In this document: positions 44,061 to 54,500 of the stretch, in pieces
Numbering within the stretch: the stretch's first letter is position 1
Layout of the letters: each line of letters begins with the position of its first letter
Source: Ectorhizobium quercum
Lineage (GTDB): Bacteria > Pseudomonadota > Alphaproteobacteria > Rhizobiales > Rhizobiaceae
Length of the DNA: 64,000 nucleotides
Direction: 5' to 3'
NCBI RefSeq assembly: GCF_026552795.1
Contig: NZ_JANFPI010000006.1
Coordinates: 248,001 to 312,000, forward strand
Notes under the pieces: generated by a model
What the model was told of the DNA's origin: nothing
The model's input: the letters and a program-made list of their open reading frames with translations, nothing else
The model's database searches: none
Translations under genes and position numbers: made by a program

Positions 44061-46975
44061 ACGCGCCCATGTCGTTGTCCTCGCAAGCGAATCCGCAGCA
44101 ACTTGAGGCGATCAAGGCGACGCAAGGGCCCGTTCTGATCATCGCCGGTCCGGGTTCCGGGAAGACTTTCACGCTCGTGGAGCGCATTGTCTTCCTGATC
44201 CAGAATGAGGGGGTTGCCCCAGAATCGCTCTTGGTCGTCACCTTTACCGACAAGGCCGCCCGCGAGCTGACCACGCGCATCTCGAACAGGCTTGCCGAGC
44301 TGGACATACAGTTCAACCTCAATGAGATGTACTTGGGGACGTTCCACTCCATTTGCCTTCAGCTGTTGGAGGATTTCCGTGAGTATACCCGTCTCAAGCG
44401 AAGCTTCACGCTCCTCGACCAGTTCGATCAGCAGTATTTTCTCTATCAACGGATCAAGGATTTCCGTGAGCTTGCAGATTCCCAGTTGGTCATGGGTGAC
44501 GAGCAAACCGGTCGCTGGGCGCAGTCAGAGCAACTGCTCAAGTGGCTCAACAAGGTAAGCGAAGAGGCGCTGGACCCCGCAAATCTCGAGACGGCACCAG
44601 ACTTGGCGGTTCGTGCGCTCGCCAACTGCTTCCGGAAATACCAGGAGCTGCTTCACGAGAACAACTGCCTCGATTTCTCGGGCATTCAATACGAGGCCTT
44701 GGCGCTTCTTGAAGGCCATCCTGAGGTTCTGGCTGCCTTACGAGCGAAACTCACCCACCTCATGGTCGATGAGTACCAGGATACGAACACGATCCAGGAG
44801 AAGATCCTCGTGTTGCTCGCTGGCGAGCGGCGCAACCTCTGCGTTGTGGGGGACGACGACCAAGGTCTCTACCGTTTTCGTGGCGCCACCATCCGCAACA
44901 TTCTTGAGTTCCCGAAACTCTTCAACGACGGGGAATGCAAACAGGTTTCCCTCACCATCAATTACCGATCACACCCGGATATCATCCGGTTCTACAATGA
45001 ATGGATGGAAGGACAGGACTGGTCGGATGGCGACCAGAGCTTCCGCTTTGATAAAGCGATAGTTCCACGCGAGGCTACGTTCCCCACAGTACCCACGGCA
45101 GTGCGGCTGGATGCCAGAGACGCCGCCAACGAGACCGGGAACTGGCATGCCGCGGTCCTGGCCTTTCTTCACGCACTTCGGGACTCGGGCAAACTCTCCG
45201 ATTGGAACCAAATCGCCTTCCTCTTCCGATCCGTGAAAAACGACCGCGTCGTGGCGCTGGCTCGCTTTCTGGAAGGCCAAGGGGTGCCGGTCTATTCGCC
45301 GCGTTCCAATATGTTCTTCGAGCGCGAAGAGATTCGACTGATGATCGGCGCGCTGATCTTCCTGTTCCCTCAGTTTCCCAAGGTGCGCCAGTGGGCTGAG
45401 GGCGTTCATCTCCCAATATGGAACTATTACGATCACGTCTGCTTCAAGCTCTTCACTGACGAGCTGCGGAAACCAGAGAACGCTCGCATGCTGGATTGGG
45501 CAAGGCCTCTGGCCAAGCGTCATGCGGTACTGACGCAGCCGGCTGACTACGCTTTCTCAGGCATCTTCTACCAGCTCCTTCAGTTTCCGCTGTTCTCACG
45601 GTTCCTCGATGAGGACGCGATGCATGGCGTGGACAAAGGGCGCGCCGCGCGCAACCTGGCCACCTTCTCCAAGCTCCTCACCAAGTTCGAATATCTGCAC
45701 TATGTGACGGTCTTGAATCCCGAGTATTTGGAACGAGATCTACGCAACCTCTTCAACCAGTTCTTCCGCTTCCTGCAGGACGGCGGCATCGGCGAGTATG
45801 AGGATGAGACAGAGTATGCGCCCAAGGGTTGCGTGTCTTTCCTCACCATTCACCAGTCCAAGGGGCTCGAGTTTCCGATTGTCGTCTGCGACTCGCTTGA
45901 AGCCGTACCGCGAAAGCAGCACACGGCCCTGGACGAACTCCTCGAAGACGGCGGCTATCTGTCCAAGCCGCGATTCGAGCCGTTGGATCGAATCAAGCAC
46001 TTCGATTTTCGTCGGCTTTACTACACAGCCTTTTCACGAGCGCAGAACCTACTGGTGCTGGCCGCGCAGCGGCGTGAGGGGAAGGGCTTGGGCAAGTCTC
46101 CATCCAAATACTTCGAGCCGCTCTTCAACGCGCTGCCAAGTTGGCGCGACGTGGATCTCAGCCGGCTGACGTTCGAGCCGGTGAAAGAAATAAACCTCAA
46201 GCGCGAGTATTCCTTCACCTCGCACATCACCCTGTTCGAGAACTGCGCAGAGCAGTACCGCTTCTTCAAGGAGCTTGAGTTCGCCGCTATCCGCGTCAGT
46301 CCGATGCTCTTTGGCACGCTCGTTCACCAGACCATTGAGGACATCCACAAGGCTGTCCTGCGCGGCGAGGAACACACCGTCACGCCGGACGCGATTGAGA
46401 CCTGGTTCTCCACCAATTACGCCATGCTGTCGAAGAAGGAGCGCGTTTACCTCGCCCCCATCACCCAGGCGGCCGCGCTTCGACAAGTCATGGGGTACTA
46501 CGACCGCGAGAAGGGCAATTGGGACCGGATCAAGGAGACCGAGGTCGAGATTTCGCTGGTCAAGGATAGCTACATCCTCAAGGGCAATGTGGACCTGATC
46601 CGCGGCGAAAACAACACGGTGGAGGTTGTTGACTTCAAGTCCGAGAAAAAGCCGGACATGGAGAAGGATCGCGACCGCCTGCGCCAGTACCAGCGCCAGC
46701 TCGAGGTTTACGCTCACCTGATCGAGGAGCGAACGGGCCAGAAGGTCAGCCGCATGCACCTCTACTATACCGGCGAGGAAAGCGGTAACCCGTATGTCAC
46801 CTTCCCCAAGGACGACCGCGCCATCGGCAAGACGGTGGCGCGCTTCGATGAGATCGTCGGCCGCATCGAATCCGGGGACTACCGGATCGCCGCACGCCCC
46901 GATAGGTTGTGCGAGAACTGTGACATGCGTGCCTATTGCGACACGAAGAACTGGAATTTCAGGAAAGACGAGTGA
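44057..46975 (+). CDS. UvrD/Rep-type helicase fused to Cas4/AddB-like nuclease
   Basis: 972 aa. SF1A helicase: Walker A IIAGPGSGKTFTL (29-41), LLVVTFTDKAARELTTRI, LMVDEYQDTNTIQ (motif II), VGDDDQGLYRFRGA (III), VSLTINYRSHPDI (IV), FLTIHQSKGLEFPIVVCD (V), YYTAFSRAQNLLVLA (VI). C-terminal PD-(D/E)xK: NVDLIRGENNTVEVVDFKSE and QLEVYAHLI, closed by CENCDMRAYC, an iron-sulfur-type cysteine cluster with RecB/Cas4 character. Likely unwinds and degrades invading or damaged DNA. Stop and the Mod start share one base (TGATG). Confidence 0.88.
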   Translation: MNAPMSLSSQANPQQLEAIKATQGPVLIIAGPGSGKTFTLVERIVFLIQNEGVAPESLLVVTFTDKAARELTTRISNRLAELDIQFNLNEMYLGTFHSICLQLLEDFREYTRLKRSFTLLDQFDQQYFLYQRIKDFRELADSQLVMGDEQTGRWAQSEQLLKWLNKVSEEALDPANLETAPDLAVRALANCFRKYQELLHENNCLDFSGIQYEALALLEGHPEVLAALRAKLTHLMVDEYQDTNTIQEKILVLLAGERRNLCVVGDDDQGLYRFRGATIRNILEFPKLFNDGECKQVSLTINYRSHPDIIRFYNEWMEGQDWSDGDQSFRFDKAIVPREATFPTVPTAVRLDARDAANETGNWHAAVLAFLHALRDSGKLSDWNQIAFLFRSVKNDRVVALARFLEGQGVPVYSPRSNMFFEREEIRLMIGALIFLFPQFPKVRQWAEGVHLPIWNYYDHVCFKLFTDELRKPENARMLDWARPLAKRHAVLTQPADYAFSGIFYQLLQFPLFSRFLDEDAMHGVDKGRAARNLATFSKLLTKFEYLHYVTVLNPEYLERDLRNLFNQFFRFLQDGGIGEYEDETEYAPKGCVSFLTIHQSKGLEFPIVVCDSLEAVPRKQHTALDELLEDGGYLSKPRFEPLDRIKHFDFRRLYYTAFSRAQNLLVLAAQRREGKGLGKSPSKYFEPLFNALPSWRDVDLSRLTFEPVKEINLKREYSFTSHITLFENCAEQYRFFKELEFAAIRVSPMLFGTLVHQTIEDIHKAVLRGEEHTVTPDAIETWFSTNYAMLSKKERVYLAPITQAAALRQVMGYYDREKGNWDRIKETEVEISLVKDSYILKGNVDLIRGENNTVEVVDFKSEKKPDMEKDRDRLRQYQRQLEVYAHLIEERTGQKVSRMHLYYTGEESGNPYVTFPKDDRAIGKTVARFDEIVGRIESGDYRIAARPDRLCENCDMRAYCDTKNWNFRKDE

Positions 46976-48834
46976 TGGACGACGAGAAGATCGGGCAGGA
47001 GAAGATGGATCTGGGCGAAGCCGCAGGCGGCATTGCCAGCGTGGAGAAGTACGAGTTCGCGCCGATCAAGGGCTATCCGATGCTGAACTGGCGCGGAAAG
47101 CGGCCGTTCACATCCACGCAGTTTTATCCGGCCCAACTAAAAGAGATTCATGGGCCAGAGGTCGATGGCTGGCGCAACAAGATATACTGGGGCGACAACC
47201 TTCAGGTTATGAGCCATCTTCTAAAAGAATTTCGCGGCAAAGTTGATCTTATTTACATAGACCCGCCTTTTGACTCGAAAGCTGACTACAAGAAAAAAAT
47301 ATCCATAAGGGGAAAAGAAACCGAGACCGACAATACAAGCTTTGAAGAGAAGCAATATTCTGACATCTGGAGTAATGATGAATATCTCCAGTTTATGTTC
47401 GAAAGACTGATTCTGATGAGGGAGCTGCTGAGCGAGCGTGGGGCCATTTACCTACATTGTGACTACAGAAAATCGCACGAATTGCGTTGTTTGCTCGATG
47501 AGGTTTTTGGAAAGGACAACTTCCTAAATTCGCTTGTTTGGATGTTTGGAACAAGAAGCTCTATCAAGACTTCTTGGAAGCGCAGCCATCATGATATCCA
47601 CTTCTACAAGAAGAGCCAGAATCCAATTTATAACTGGAACGATGAGATGGTGATCGAGCCCTTGTCGGAGGCGACAATCAAAAAGTACCGCCTCGAAGAT
47701 GAGAATGGGCGATACAGGCTGAACGGACGCTTCATCAAGGGTAGTCCAATTAAGGGCGCGAAAGACGTCGATCCGAAGTGGGAGAAATCACACCCAGAAC
47801 TTGTAGTTCGGGATTATATACGGGATGGGAAAGTGGCGAATGACTATTTCTTTATTGATATCGAGAATCAGTCGTCCGACAATCGAACAGATTACCCCAC
47901 ACAAAAGCCGGAAGAGCTTTTGTACAAGCTGATCTCCGCTTCAACGCGACCAGGCGACATCGTGTTCGATTGCTTCATGGGGTCTGGCACAGCTCAAGCT
48001 GTTGCCATGAAGCTCGGCCGACGCTTTTTGGGGGCGGATATCAATCTCGGCTCCATTCAAACGACGACACAACGGTTAACAAAAGTCTCGGATCGTATGA
48101 GCCAGGAGCTCCCCGAGCCGGACCTACCGAAGTACTGCGGCTTTGAGATACTGAACGTCAACCATTATGACGTTTTCAGGAATCCGACCCAAGCCAAGGA
48201 CCTCCTGCTCGAAGCTCTCGAGGTTCAGCCTCTCGAACTGAGCACCATCTTCGATGGCGAAAAGGACGGCCGCATGGTCAAGATCATGCCGGTTAATCGG
48301 ATCGCCACGCGCGCCGATCTGAACGAGCTGATCGCGGGGTTCGACTACAAGGCATGGGAGCGGCGCCAGTCCGAGCATCCGAACCGGCCGGTGGAGAAGA
48401 TCATGCTCGTCTGCATGGGGCATGAGCCGGACCTTGCGGCCCAGCTCAAGCTGGCGGCGGCACCTTACAAGATCGATGTGGAGGTGGTCGACATCCTGCG
48501 CGACAAGGCCAATCTTGAGTTCCGGCGCGATTCCGAGGCGAGGGTCGTCATCAACGATGGTGATCTGGTGGTGGAACGCTTCTACCCTATGAACCTGCTC
48601 CAGAAGCTGTCCATACAGAAGGAGACGGTCGAGGACTGGCGCGAGCTGGTCGAGAGCATCCTCATTGACTGGAATTACGACGGCGCCGTCCTCCAGCCAA
48701 CCGTGGTCGACATCCCTGGCAAGACTGACCTCGTGACCGGCCGCTACAAGGTGCCCGCCGACGCCGGGACTATCCGAGTGAAGATCACCGACCTCCTCTC
48801 CGAGTCTTGGGAAGGGAGCGTGCCTAATGGCTAA
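46975..48834 (+). CDS. type III restriction-modification DNA methyltransferase (Mod)
   Basis: 619 aa, ATG 46975. Beta-class adenine-N6 methyltransferase order: motif IV LIYIDPPFDSKADY (about residues 95-108), then target-recognition region, then SAM motif I DIVFDCFMGSGTAQAVAMKL (about 327-346). DPPF replaces the usual DPPY. YPTQKPEELLYKLI precedes motif I as in type III Mod. The central part (about 47180-48130), including the recognition domain, is visibly AT-richer than both ends, as when specificity domains are exchanged. Overlaps res by 8 bp. Confidence 0.88.
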   Translation: MDDEKIGQEKMDLGEAAGGIASVEKYEFAPIKGYPMLNWRGKRPFTSTQFYPAQLKEIHGPEVDGWRNKIYWGDNLQVMSHLLKEFRGKVDLIYIDPPFDSKADYKKKISIRGKETETDNTSFEEKQYSDIWSNDEYLQFMFERLILMRELLSERGAIYLHCDYRKSHELRCLLDEVFGKDNFLNSLVWMFGTRSSIKTSWKRSHHDIHFYKKSQNPIYNWNDEMVIEPLSEATIKKYRLEDENGRYRLNGRFIKGSPIKGAKDVDPKWEKSHPELVVRDYIRDGKVANDYFFIDIENQSSDNRTDYPTQKPEELLYKLISASTRPGDIVFDCFMGSGTAQAVAMKLGRRFLGADINLGSIQTTTQRLTKVSDRMSQELPEPDLPKYCGFEILNVNHYDVFRNPTQAKDLLLEALEVQPLELSTIFDGEKDGRMVKIMPVNRIATRADLNELIAGFDYKAWERRQSEHPNRPVEKIMLVCMGHEPDLAAQLKLAAAPYKIDVEVVDILRDKANLEFRRDSEARVVINDGDLVVERFYPMNLLQKLSIQKETVEDWRELVESILIDWNYDGAVLQPTVVDIPGKTDLVTGRYKVPADAGTIRVKITDLLSESWEGSVPNG

Positions 48835-51499
48835 GGCCCCCAAAGCGGTCAGTGCGTCGCTCGACTTCGCCTTCTTCAACTTCCTCTGGGAGTTCTATCG
48901 CGGCAACCGCGGCACCATCCGCTCGCACTACAAGGAGCTGACCCGCAAGTTCCTGGACTTCAACAACCCGGAGAAGAACCCCAAGGCCTTCCTGCGCCAG
49001 CCGCAGTTCGAGGCGCTGGAGATCTACATCTTCCTGAAAGAGTTCATGGATAACGCGAAGGTCGAAGAGATCTTCAAGGCGTGGTTCGAAAAGTCGGGCC
49101 GCTTCGCTGGCCGGAAGGAGGGCGGCATTCTTGGCGAGAACCGCCAGGGTGACCTTCTCGACCGCATGACACAGGACCAGTACAAAGCCGTGTTCGCGGC
49201 TATGCGGAAAAACTCCCGCGTCTATCCAAACTACATCTTCGCGCTGACCATGGGGACAGGAAAAACGATCCTCATGGCAACCTGCATTTTCTACGAATTC
49301 CTATTGGGGAACAAATTCGAGAAGGACTCACGCTACTGCCACAACGCGCTCGTGTTCGCACCCGATAAGACTGTCCTGCAATCGCTGAAGGAGATCGAGT
49401 CTTTTGATCTCGCACAGGTAGTGCCGCCTGAGTACGTGAACTTCCTGACCACCCATTTGCGATTCCACTACCTCGAGGAAGCGGGCACCTCGCTGAGCAC
49501 GCTGGATCGGTCGCGCTTCAACATCGTGGTGTCCAACACTCAGAAGATCATCCTAAAGCGCCAGCGGAAGGAGAAGACCCCTGTCGACCAGCTCTTCGGC
49601 GCGACCGGCAACACGCTGGGTGCTAACGGTGGGGTCTATGCCGAGGCCTCGGACCTCTACGATTGGGACCAGCCTGAGGAAGAAGCCGAGCTGACGACCA
49701 ACCAACGCTTTGAAAAGCTCTGCCGCCTCGAGCAGCTCGGCATCTACGTAGACGAGGCTCACCATGCCTTTGGCAAGGCGCTGGCTAAGGACATGGGTAT
49801 CGGCACGAAGGCAACCGACACGAGCCTGCGCACCACAATCGATTTCCTCGCCGCAAACCTGAACAAAGCCGGGACCCGTGTCGTGGCTTGCTACAATTAC
49901 ACCGGCACCCCCTACGTCGGGAAAGAGGTTCTGCCCGAGGTGGTTTACGCCTACGGCCTCAAGGAGGCGATCGACAAAGGCTTCCTCAAGAAGGTCGACC
50001 TTCGCAGCTATCGCAACACACGTAGTGACGAATTTGTAGACATCGCCATCGAGCGCTTCCTCGATGCGACGAACGGCCTGCGTCCCGAAGGAATGCTACC
50101 GAAGCTCGCCTTCTTCGCCGCCACCATCGACGAGCTCACCGGCGATCTGCGTCCGGCCGTCGAGCGCGCCCTGGGGAAACACGGGATTCCGACATCCCGC
50201 ATCCTGGTGAACGTCGGCGACGAAAAGCTCACGTTGAACGACGATATCCGCGAATTCAACAGGCTGGACACACCAGATTCCGAGAAGCAATTCATCCTGT
50301 TGGTGAACAAGGGCCGCGAAGGCTGGAACTGTCGCTCGCTATTCGGTGTGGGCCTTTTCCGCGAGCCAAAGTCCAAGGTGTTCGTTCTCCAGGCCACGAT
50401 GCGCTGCCTGAGAGCAGTTGGCGAGGCCCAGCACACAGGTCATGTCTTCCTGTCAAACGACAACCTTGAGATCCTCAACGACGAGCTGCAGCAGAATTTC
50501 CGCATAAGCGCCGACGAGCTCCAGAAGGTTTCAAGCGACAAGGAACGTGTTCAGGTTCGCGTCGTAGAGCCTCCGGTCAAGATCAAACTGGTCCGTGTGC
50601 GCAAGCAGTACACAGTCCGAGAAAAAGTGCTCTCCCCTGGCACTTCGTTGGGGCTCGACCGCTCCGACCAGGAGGCGTGGAACGAGCTTATCGAAAGGTA
50701 CCGCCTGATTGAAACGCAACAGGAGGGCTTAACAGCCACCGACGCTGCGCGGGCCGTCGCCAGCCGCTCCATCGACCTCACCTTGCGCCGTGACAAACGG
50801 CAGTTCTCACGCCTTACCCTCGTGGCCGAGATCGCTCGCTATCTTAACTTGCGGCCATCGCAGATCGAAGACTTGTTGGATACGACCAGAGAAGGCACAG
50901 ATGAGCTCGTGGAAATCGTAAATGAGTTCAACGAGTTGCTCTATGACGAAATCATTCCGCGCCTCTTCCAGCTCATTTTCGATCTCGATGAATCCCAGCA
51001 GACAGAAGAACATGAGGTCGAGCTCATCAAGCTACCGCCGAACGGCTACTACGAGGTAACGGCCGCCAAAGACAAGATCGTGCGCAGTACCGACGTAAAG
51101 GCCGAGGAGATCGATAAAAGTTTTCACCTCGACACATACTGCTTCGACTCCAACCCGGAACGAACACTGTTCTGGGACTTGCTGAGGGAACAGCGAGTAA
51201 AGAAGGTCTATTTCACCGGTATGCTCACGCACGGCCAATCCGATTTTTTCATCCAGTACATCGATCCAGACTCCCACACCGTGCGCAGCTACTACCCAGA
51301 CTTTGTGTTCTTGCGTGAAGAACCGGGCGGCGGCGAGAAGTATGTCATTGTGGAAGTCAAGGCCGACAACCAAGTAGATGACGCCGTCGTTCAAGCAAAA
51401 ATGGAATTCGCAGAGCAATTGGCCGTCGCCAGTGGGATGGAATACCGTCTCTTGAAAGCAACGGACGCTAATGAGCGGCGCTATCGGCTGCTAATGTAG
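48827..51499 (+). CDS. type III restriction enzyme, Res subunit
   Basis: 890 aa. SF2 helicase: Walker A ALTMGTGKTILMATC (139-153), DEAH box YVDEAHHAFG (about 304-313), YNYTGTPYVGKEV (III), NKGREGWNCRSLFGVG and VLQATMRCLRA (V-VI). C-terminal PD-(D/E)xK nuclease: SNPERTLFWDLL, YYPDFVFL and YVIVEVKAD near residues 820-850. Forms the restriction complex with the adjacent Mod and cuts between head-to-head sites. Length is normal; no damage seen. Confidence 0.9.
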   Translation: MAKAPKAVSASLDFAFFNFLWEFYRGNRGTIRSHYKELTRKFLDFNNPEKNPKAFLRQPQFEALEIYIFLKEFMDNAKVEEIFKAWFEKSGRFAGRKEGGILGENRQGDLLDRMTQDQYKAVFAAMRKNSRVYPNYIFALTMGTGKTILMATCIFYEFLLGNKFEKDSRYCHNALVFAPDKTVLQSLKEIESFDLAQVVPPEYVNFLTTHLRFHYLEEAGTSLSTLDRSRFNIVVSNTQKIILKRQRKEKTPVDQLFGATGNTLGANGGVYAEASDLYDWDQPEEEAELTTNQRFEKLCRLEQLGIYVDEAHHAFGKALAKDMGIGTKATDTSLRTTIDFLAANLNKAGTRVVACYNYTGTPYVGKEVLPEVVYAYGLKEAIDKGFLKKVDLRSYRNTRSDEFVDIAIERFLDATNGLRPEGMLPKLAFFAATIDELTGDLRPAVERALGKHGIPTSRILVNVGDEKLTLNDDIREFNRLDTPDSEKQFILLVNKGREGWNCRSLFGVGLFREPKSKVFVLQATMRCLRAVGEAQHTGHVFLSNDNLEILNDELQQNFRISADELQKVSSDKERVQVRVVEPPVKIKLVRVRKQYTVREKVLSPGTSLGLDRSDQEAWNELIERYRLIETQQEGLTATDAARAVASRSIDLTLRRDKRQFSRLTLVAEIARYLNLRPSQIEDLLDTTREGTDELVEIVNEFNELLYDEIIPRLFQLIFDLDESQQTEEHEVELIKLPPNGYYEVTAAKDKIVRSTDVKAEEIDKSFHLDTYCFDSNPERTLFWDLLREQRVKKVYFTGMLTHGQSDFFIQYIDPDSHTVRSYYPDFVFLREEPGGGEKYVIVEVKADNQVDDAVVQAKMEFAEQLAVASGMEYRLLKATDANERRYRLLM

Positions 51500-51532
51500 T
51501 TCTCTTAAGGGGAAAATCAGTTCTAGGAACAA

Positions 51533-54500
51533 ATGAAGCAGATAGCGATGGCGAAAAAGAGAATCTCAAAAAGCACTCTTTCGATGTTCCTGCGCACGAA
51601 GTGTGATCGTGAACTTTACTTGTCGTTGCACGAGGATTCTGTACTTGAGGCAAATAGCATGCCTGTGCCTCTCCAGGCTCGTCCGGGAATCGGAGTCCTC
51701 CAGACAGCGGGCCGAGATTTCGAGGATGAACGAAATGATCAGTTGATCCAATCCTTCGGTAACCTGGTCATTTATCAGCCCGAAAAAGGCAGCGCAGACA
51801 AGCCGGTCAAGGCACCGCTCGCGTCGTTGCTCGGCAAGGTTACGGCTTTGCCATCGATCATCCTGCAAGGGAAGTTCGAGCCTTCATCTTTCCAAAATGC
51901 GGTCATGGCAAACATCGGGCTTCAACCTGGGCAAGTCACCCAGGTGCCACCAATCGCGGGCCTCATACCTGACATCATTGTTGTGCGCCAGGCCACGTCG
52001 GACGATGAAGAAGTGGGCCCAGACGGATGCCGAAGACCAATTGACTCGACAACAGAGATGCGTCGGGCGCTGAGCATCATTGATGTTAAGCATACCAGTG
52101 AGGCAAATCCGAGTTACTCCGCTGAAGTTGCGCTTTATGCGCTTTTTCTGGCCAACTGGGTCGTCGATCAGGGACTCCAGAACGATTATTTTGTAACGAT
52201 CCGTAGTTACTTGTGGACCCGCTTCAAACAGGGCCAATCAGCGCTCGATGGTCTGATTTCTGGTACCCCTCCAGCAACACCCAGCCAATATCTCGATGCG
52301 CTGATTGCCGACAGCGAGGACGCCAACCTTCGCTTCTACCTCCCCACCGTACTGCATTTCTTCCGGGGGGATTTGCTCCGGGTGATCGCCACTGGAGATG
52401 GGTCAGTCAACGGATGGGAGGATCTCGAATGGCACGTCGATGGCCGCTGCAACGCTTGTGATTGGCTTGGGCACGAGAAGTGGGCAAATTCGAAGGATAA
52501 AGCGCGTATCGCGGCGCAGCCAACGCACTACTGCTATCCTGCAGCGAAGCAGACCGGGCACCTAAGTCAGATTGCCGGTATGACTCGAGGCGCGAGAAAA
52601 ACGCTGCAGATCAATGCTATTCAGGACACTGCAGGTGCAGCGAGCGCGCCGTCGGCGCATCCCGCCTTCCAACAACACAGTCACCTCAAGAAGGAACGGA
52701 GCCGTATTCCCGCTAGGGCACAGGCGCTGATTTCCTCAACGACGAGCGTGGACAATGCGGCTGTGCTGGCAAGCTTAGCGCCTGCGCCACAACTCCACGT
52801 AGCTATTACGGTCAATTTTGACCCAAGTGCTGGCCTGCTTACTGGGCTATCGATACTTGGTAGAGCAACTGCGTATGTAAAAGGTCAATCCCCGCGACAA
52901 TTTTCATCCAAATGCTTTGTCGTGGACCAGAAGACCCTTGATGACGAATGGGTCGCTCTGGAAGGGCTCTTGTCGACGCTATCGGATATTGTTGATCAGG
53001 CCGAGGCATTTATTCGCACCGCCGGAAGAACCCCACTCACTGCACAAGTAGCGTTTTGGGAGCAACGCCAGTTTGAAGAACTTTGTGCGGCAATGGGACG
53101 GCATTTGCCGAGGGTGCTGAGCCTGACCAACCGGAAGACCAAGGCGCTAGCGTGGCTATTTCCAGCCGATGAGTTGATCGAGAAGCCCGATGGCGCAGTC
53201 AGCCCTTGCATTGTTTTCATTGATGAGATTGTCCGGCGAGTTGTTTTTGCCCCGACACCTCACGTCATCACCCTGTTCGATACGGTCGAAACCTACTTTT
53301 CCGGGCCTGGACCAGTTCGGCTTGGGGATGCATTCTATAGAGAGTTCCTGACCAACGGCATACCGAGGGAACGAATTTACGAGATCTGGAGTAACGTCAC
53401 CACGATTAAGCGCGGTTCCGTTACCGTCCCCCGAAACACCGTTATTCAAGAATTCGCCAATGCATTGGACAAGCAGTGCCGGGCATTGAACAGCATAGTT
53501 GAGCGGCTTCGGACGGATTTCAAAGGACAGCTCAAAGCAAATGCTCCCAAGCTGGCATTATCGATTCCGCAGGGGGCTCGGAACGTTGCGTTTGACAGCA
53601 AGCTTTGGGTTTGGTGGGAAGAGTTACAGTATCACACTAGGAAGCTGGAGTCCCACCAGCGGCTGGCGCTCGATGCTGAGTCATTGGAGGCCAGTTATGA
53701 AGCTATTCGGCTCACCAACGGCCAGTCGACAGGGATACCGGAAGAGTACATTTTTGATGTTCTCCCAGGTTCAACCGAAGCCAAACTCGACGACAACGAG
53801 GGCTATCTTGCCCTTGGCAAGGAAGGGTATCCCGGACTTCCCTTGCAACGCGGGAGGGACCTAATCCCCGTTGGCGCCCCTGCGTACTCAGGTCAGAACG
53901 ATACTCTGCTCACGCCGCTGTGGTCGGCACTTTCCGTGACACTTGTGTCCTTCGATCGAGGCACTCGAAAAGCGGTCCTGAAGCTGACCAACTGGCGTGA
54001 TCCTGCGTTCGCCCCGTATCTTGTTGCGAATTCGAATGTAGATCTTCTGAACGACATCTTTGTTACAAAAGGCCAGAGTTCATTCAAATGGTACGAAACA
54101 GTCAAAAAGCTTCTGATGGCTGTAGGAAATCCTCCGATTGCTGTAGCAGATAGTAATGCGGCCACCGCGATGGGGGCAAGCCCACCGAGCCCCGGTTCCG
54201 ACCCCATTACCCCTCTGGCCCGCATACTCTGGGCGGCAGATGCGATCCACGCAACATCCGTCGTCGCCCCGGCTCAAGCTGCATCGGTTGCCGCCTACGC
54301 TAAGGCTAAGCACAATCTGAACAGCAGCCAGACCGATGCCGTCGCACACGCGGCGGAAAAAGGGCTGACCATCATTTGGGGACCTCCTGGGACGGGGAAA
54401 ACGCAGACACTTGCCGGTTGCATTCATGGTCTTGTCCATGATGCCGTAGGTAGGAGTCAGCCGCTGAAGCTATTGATCGCGGGGCCAACGTATAAGGCTG

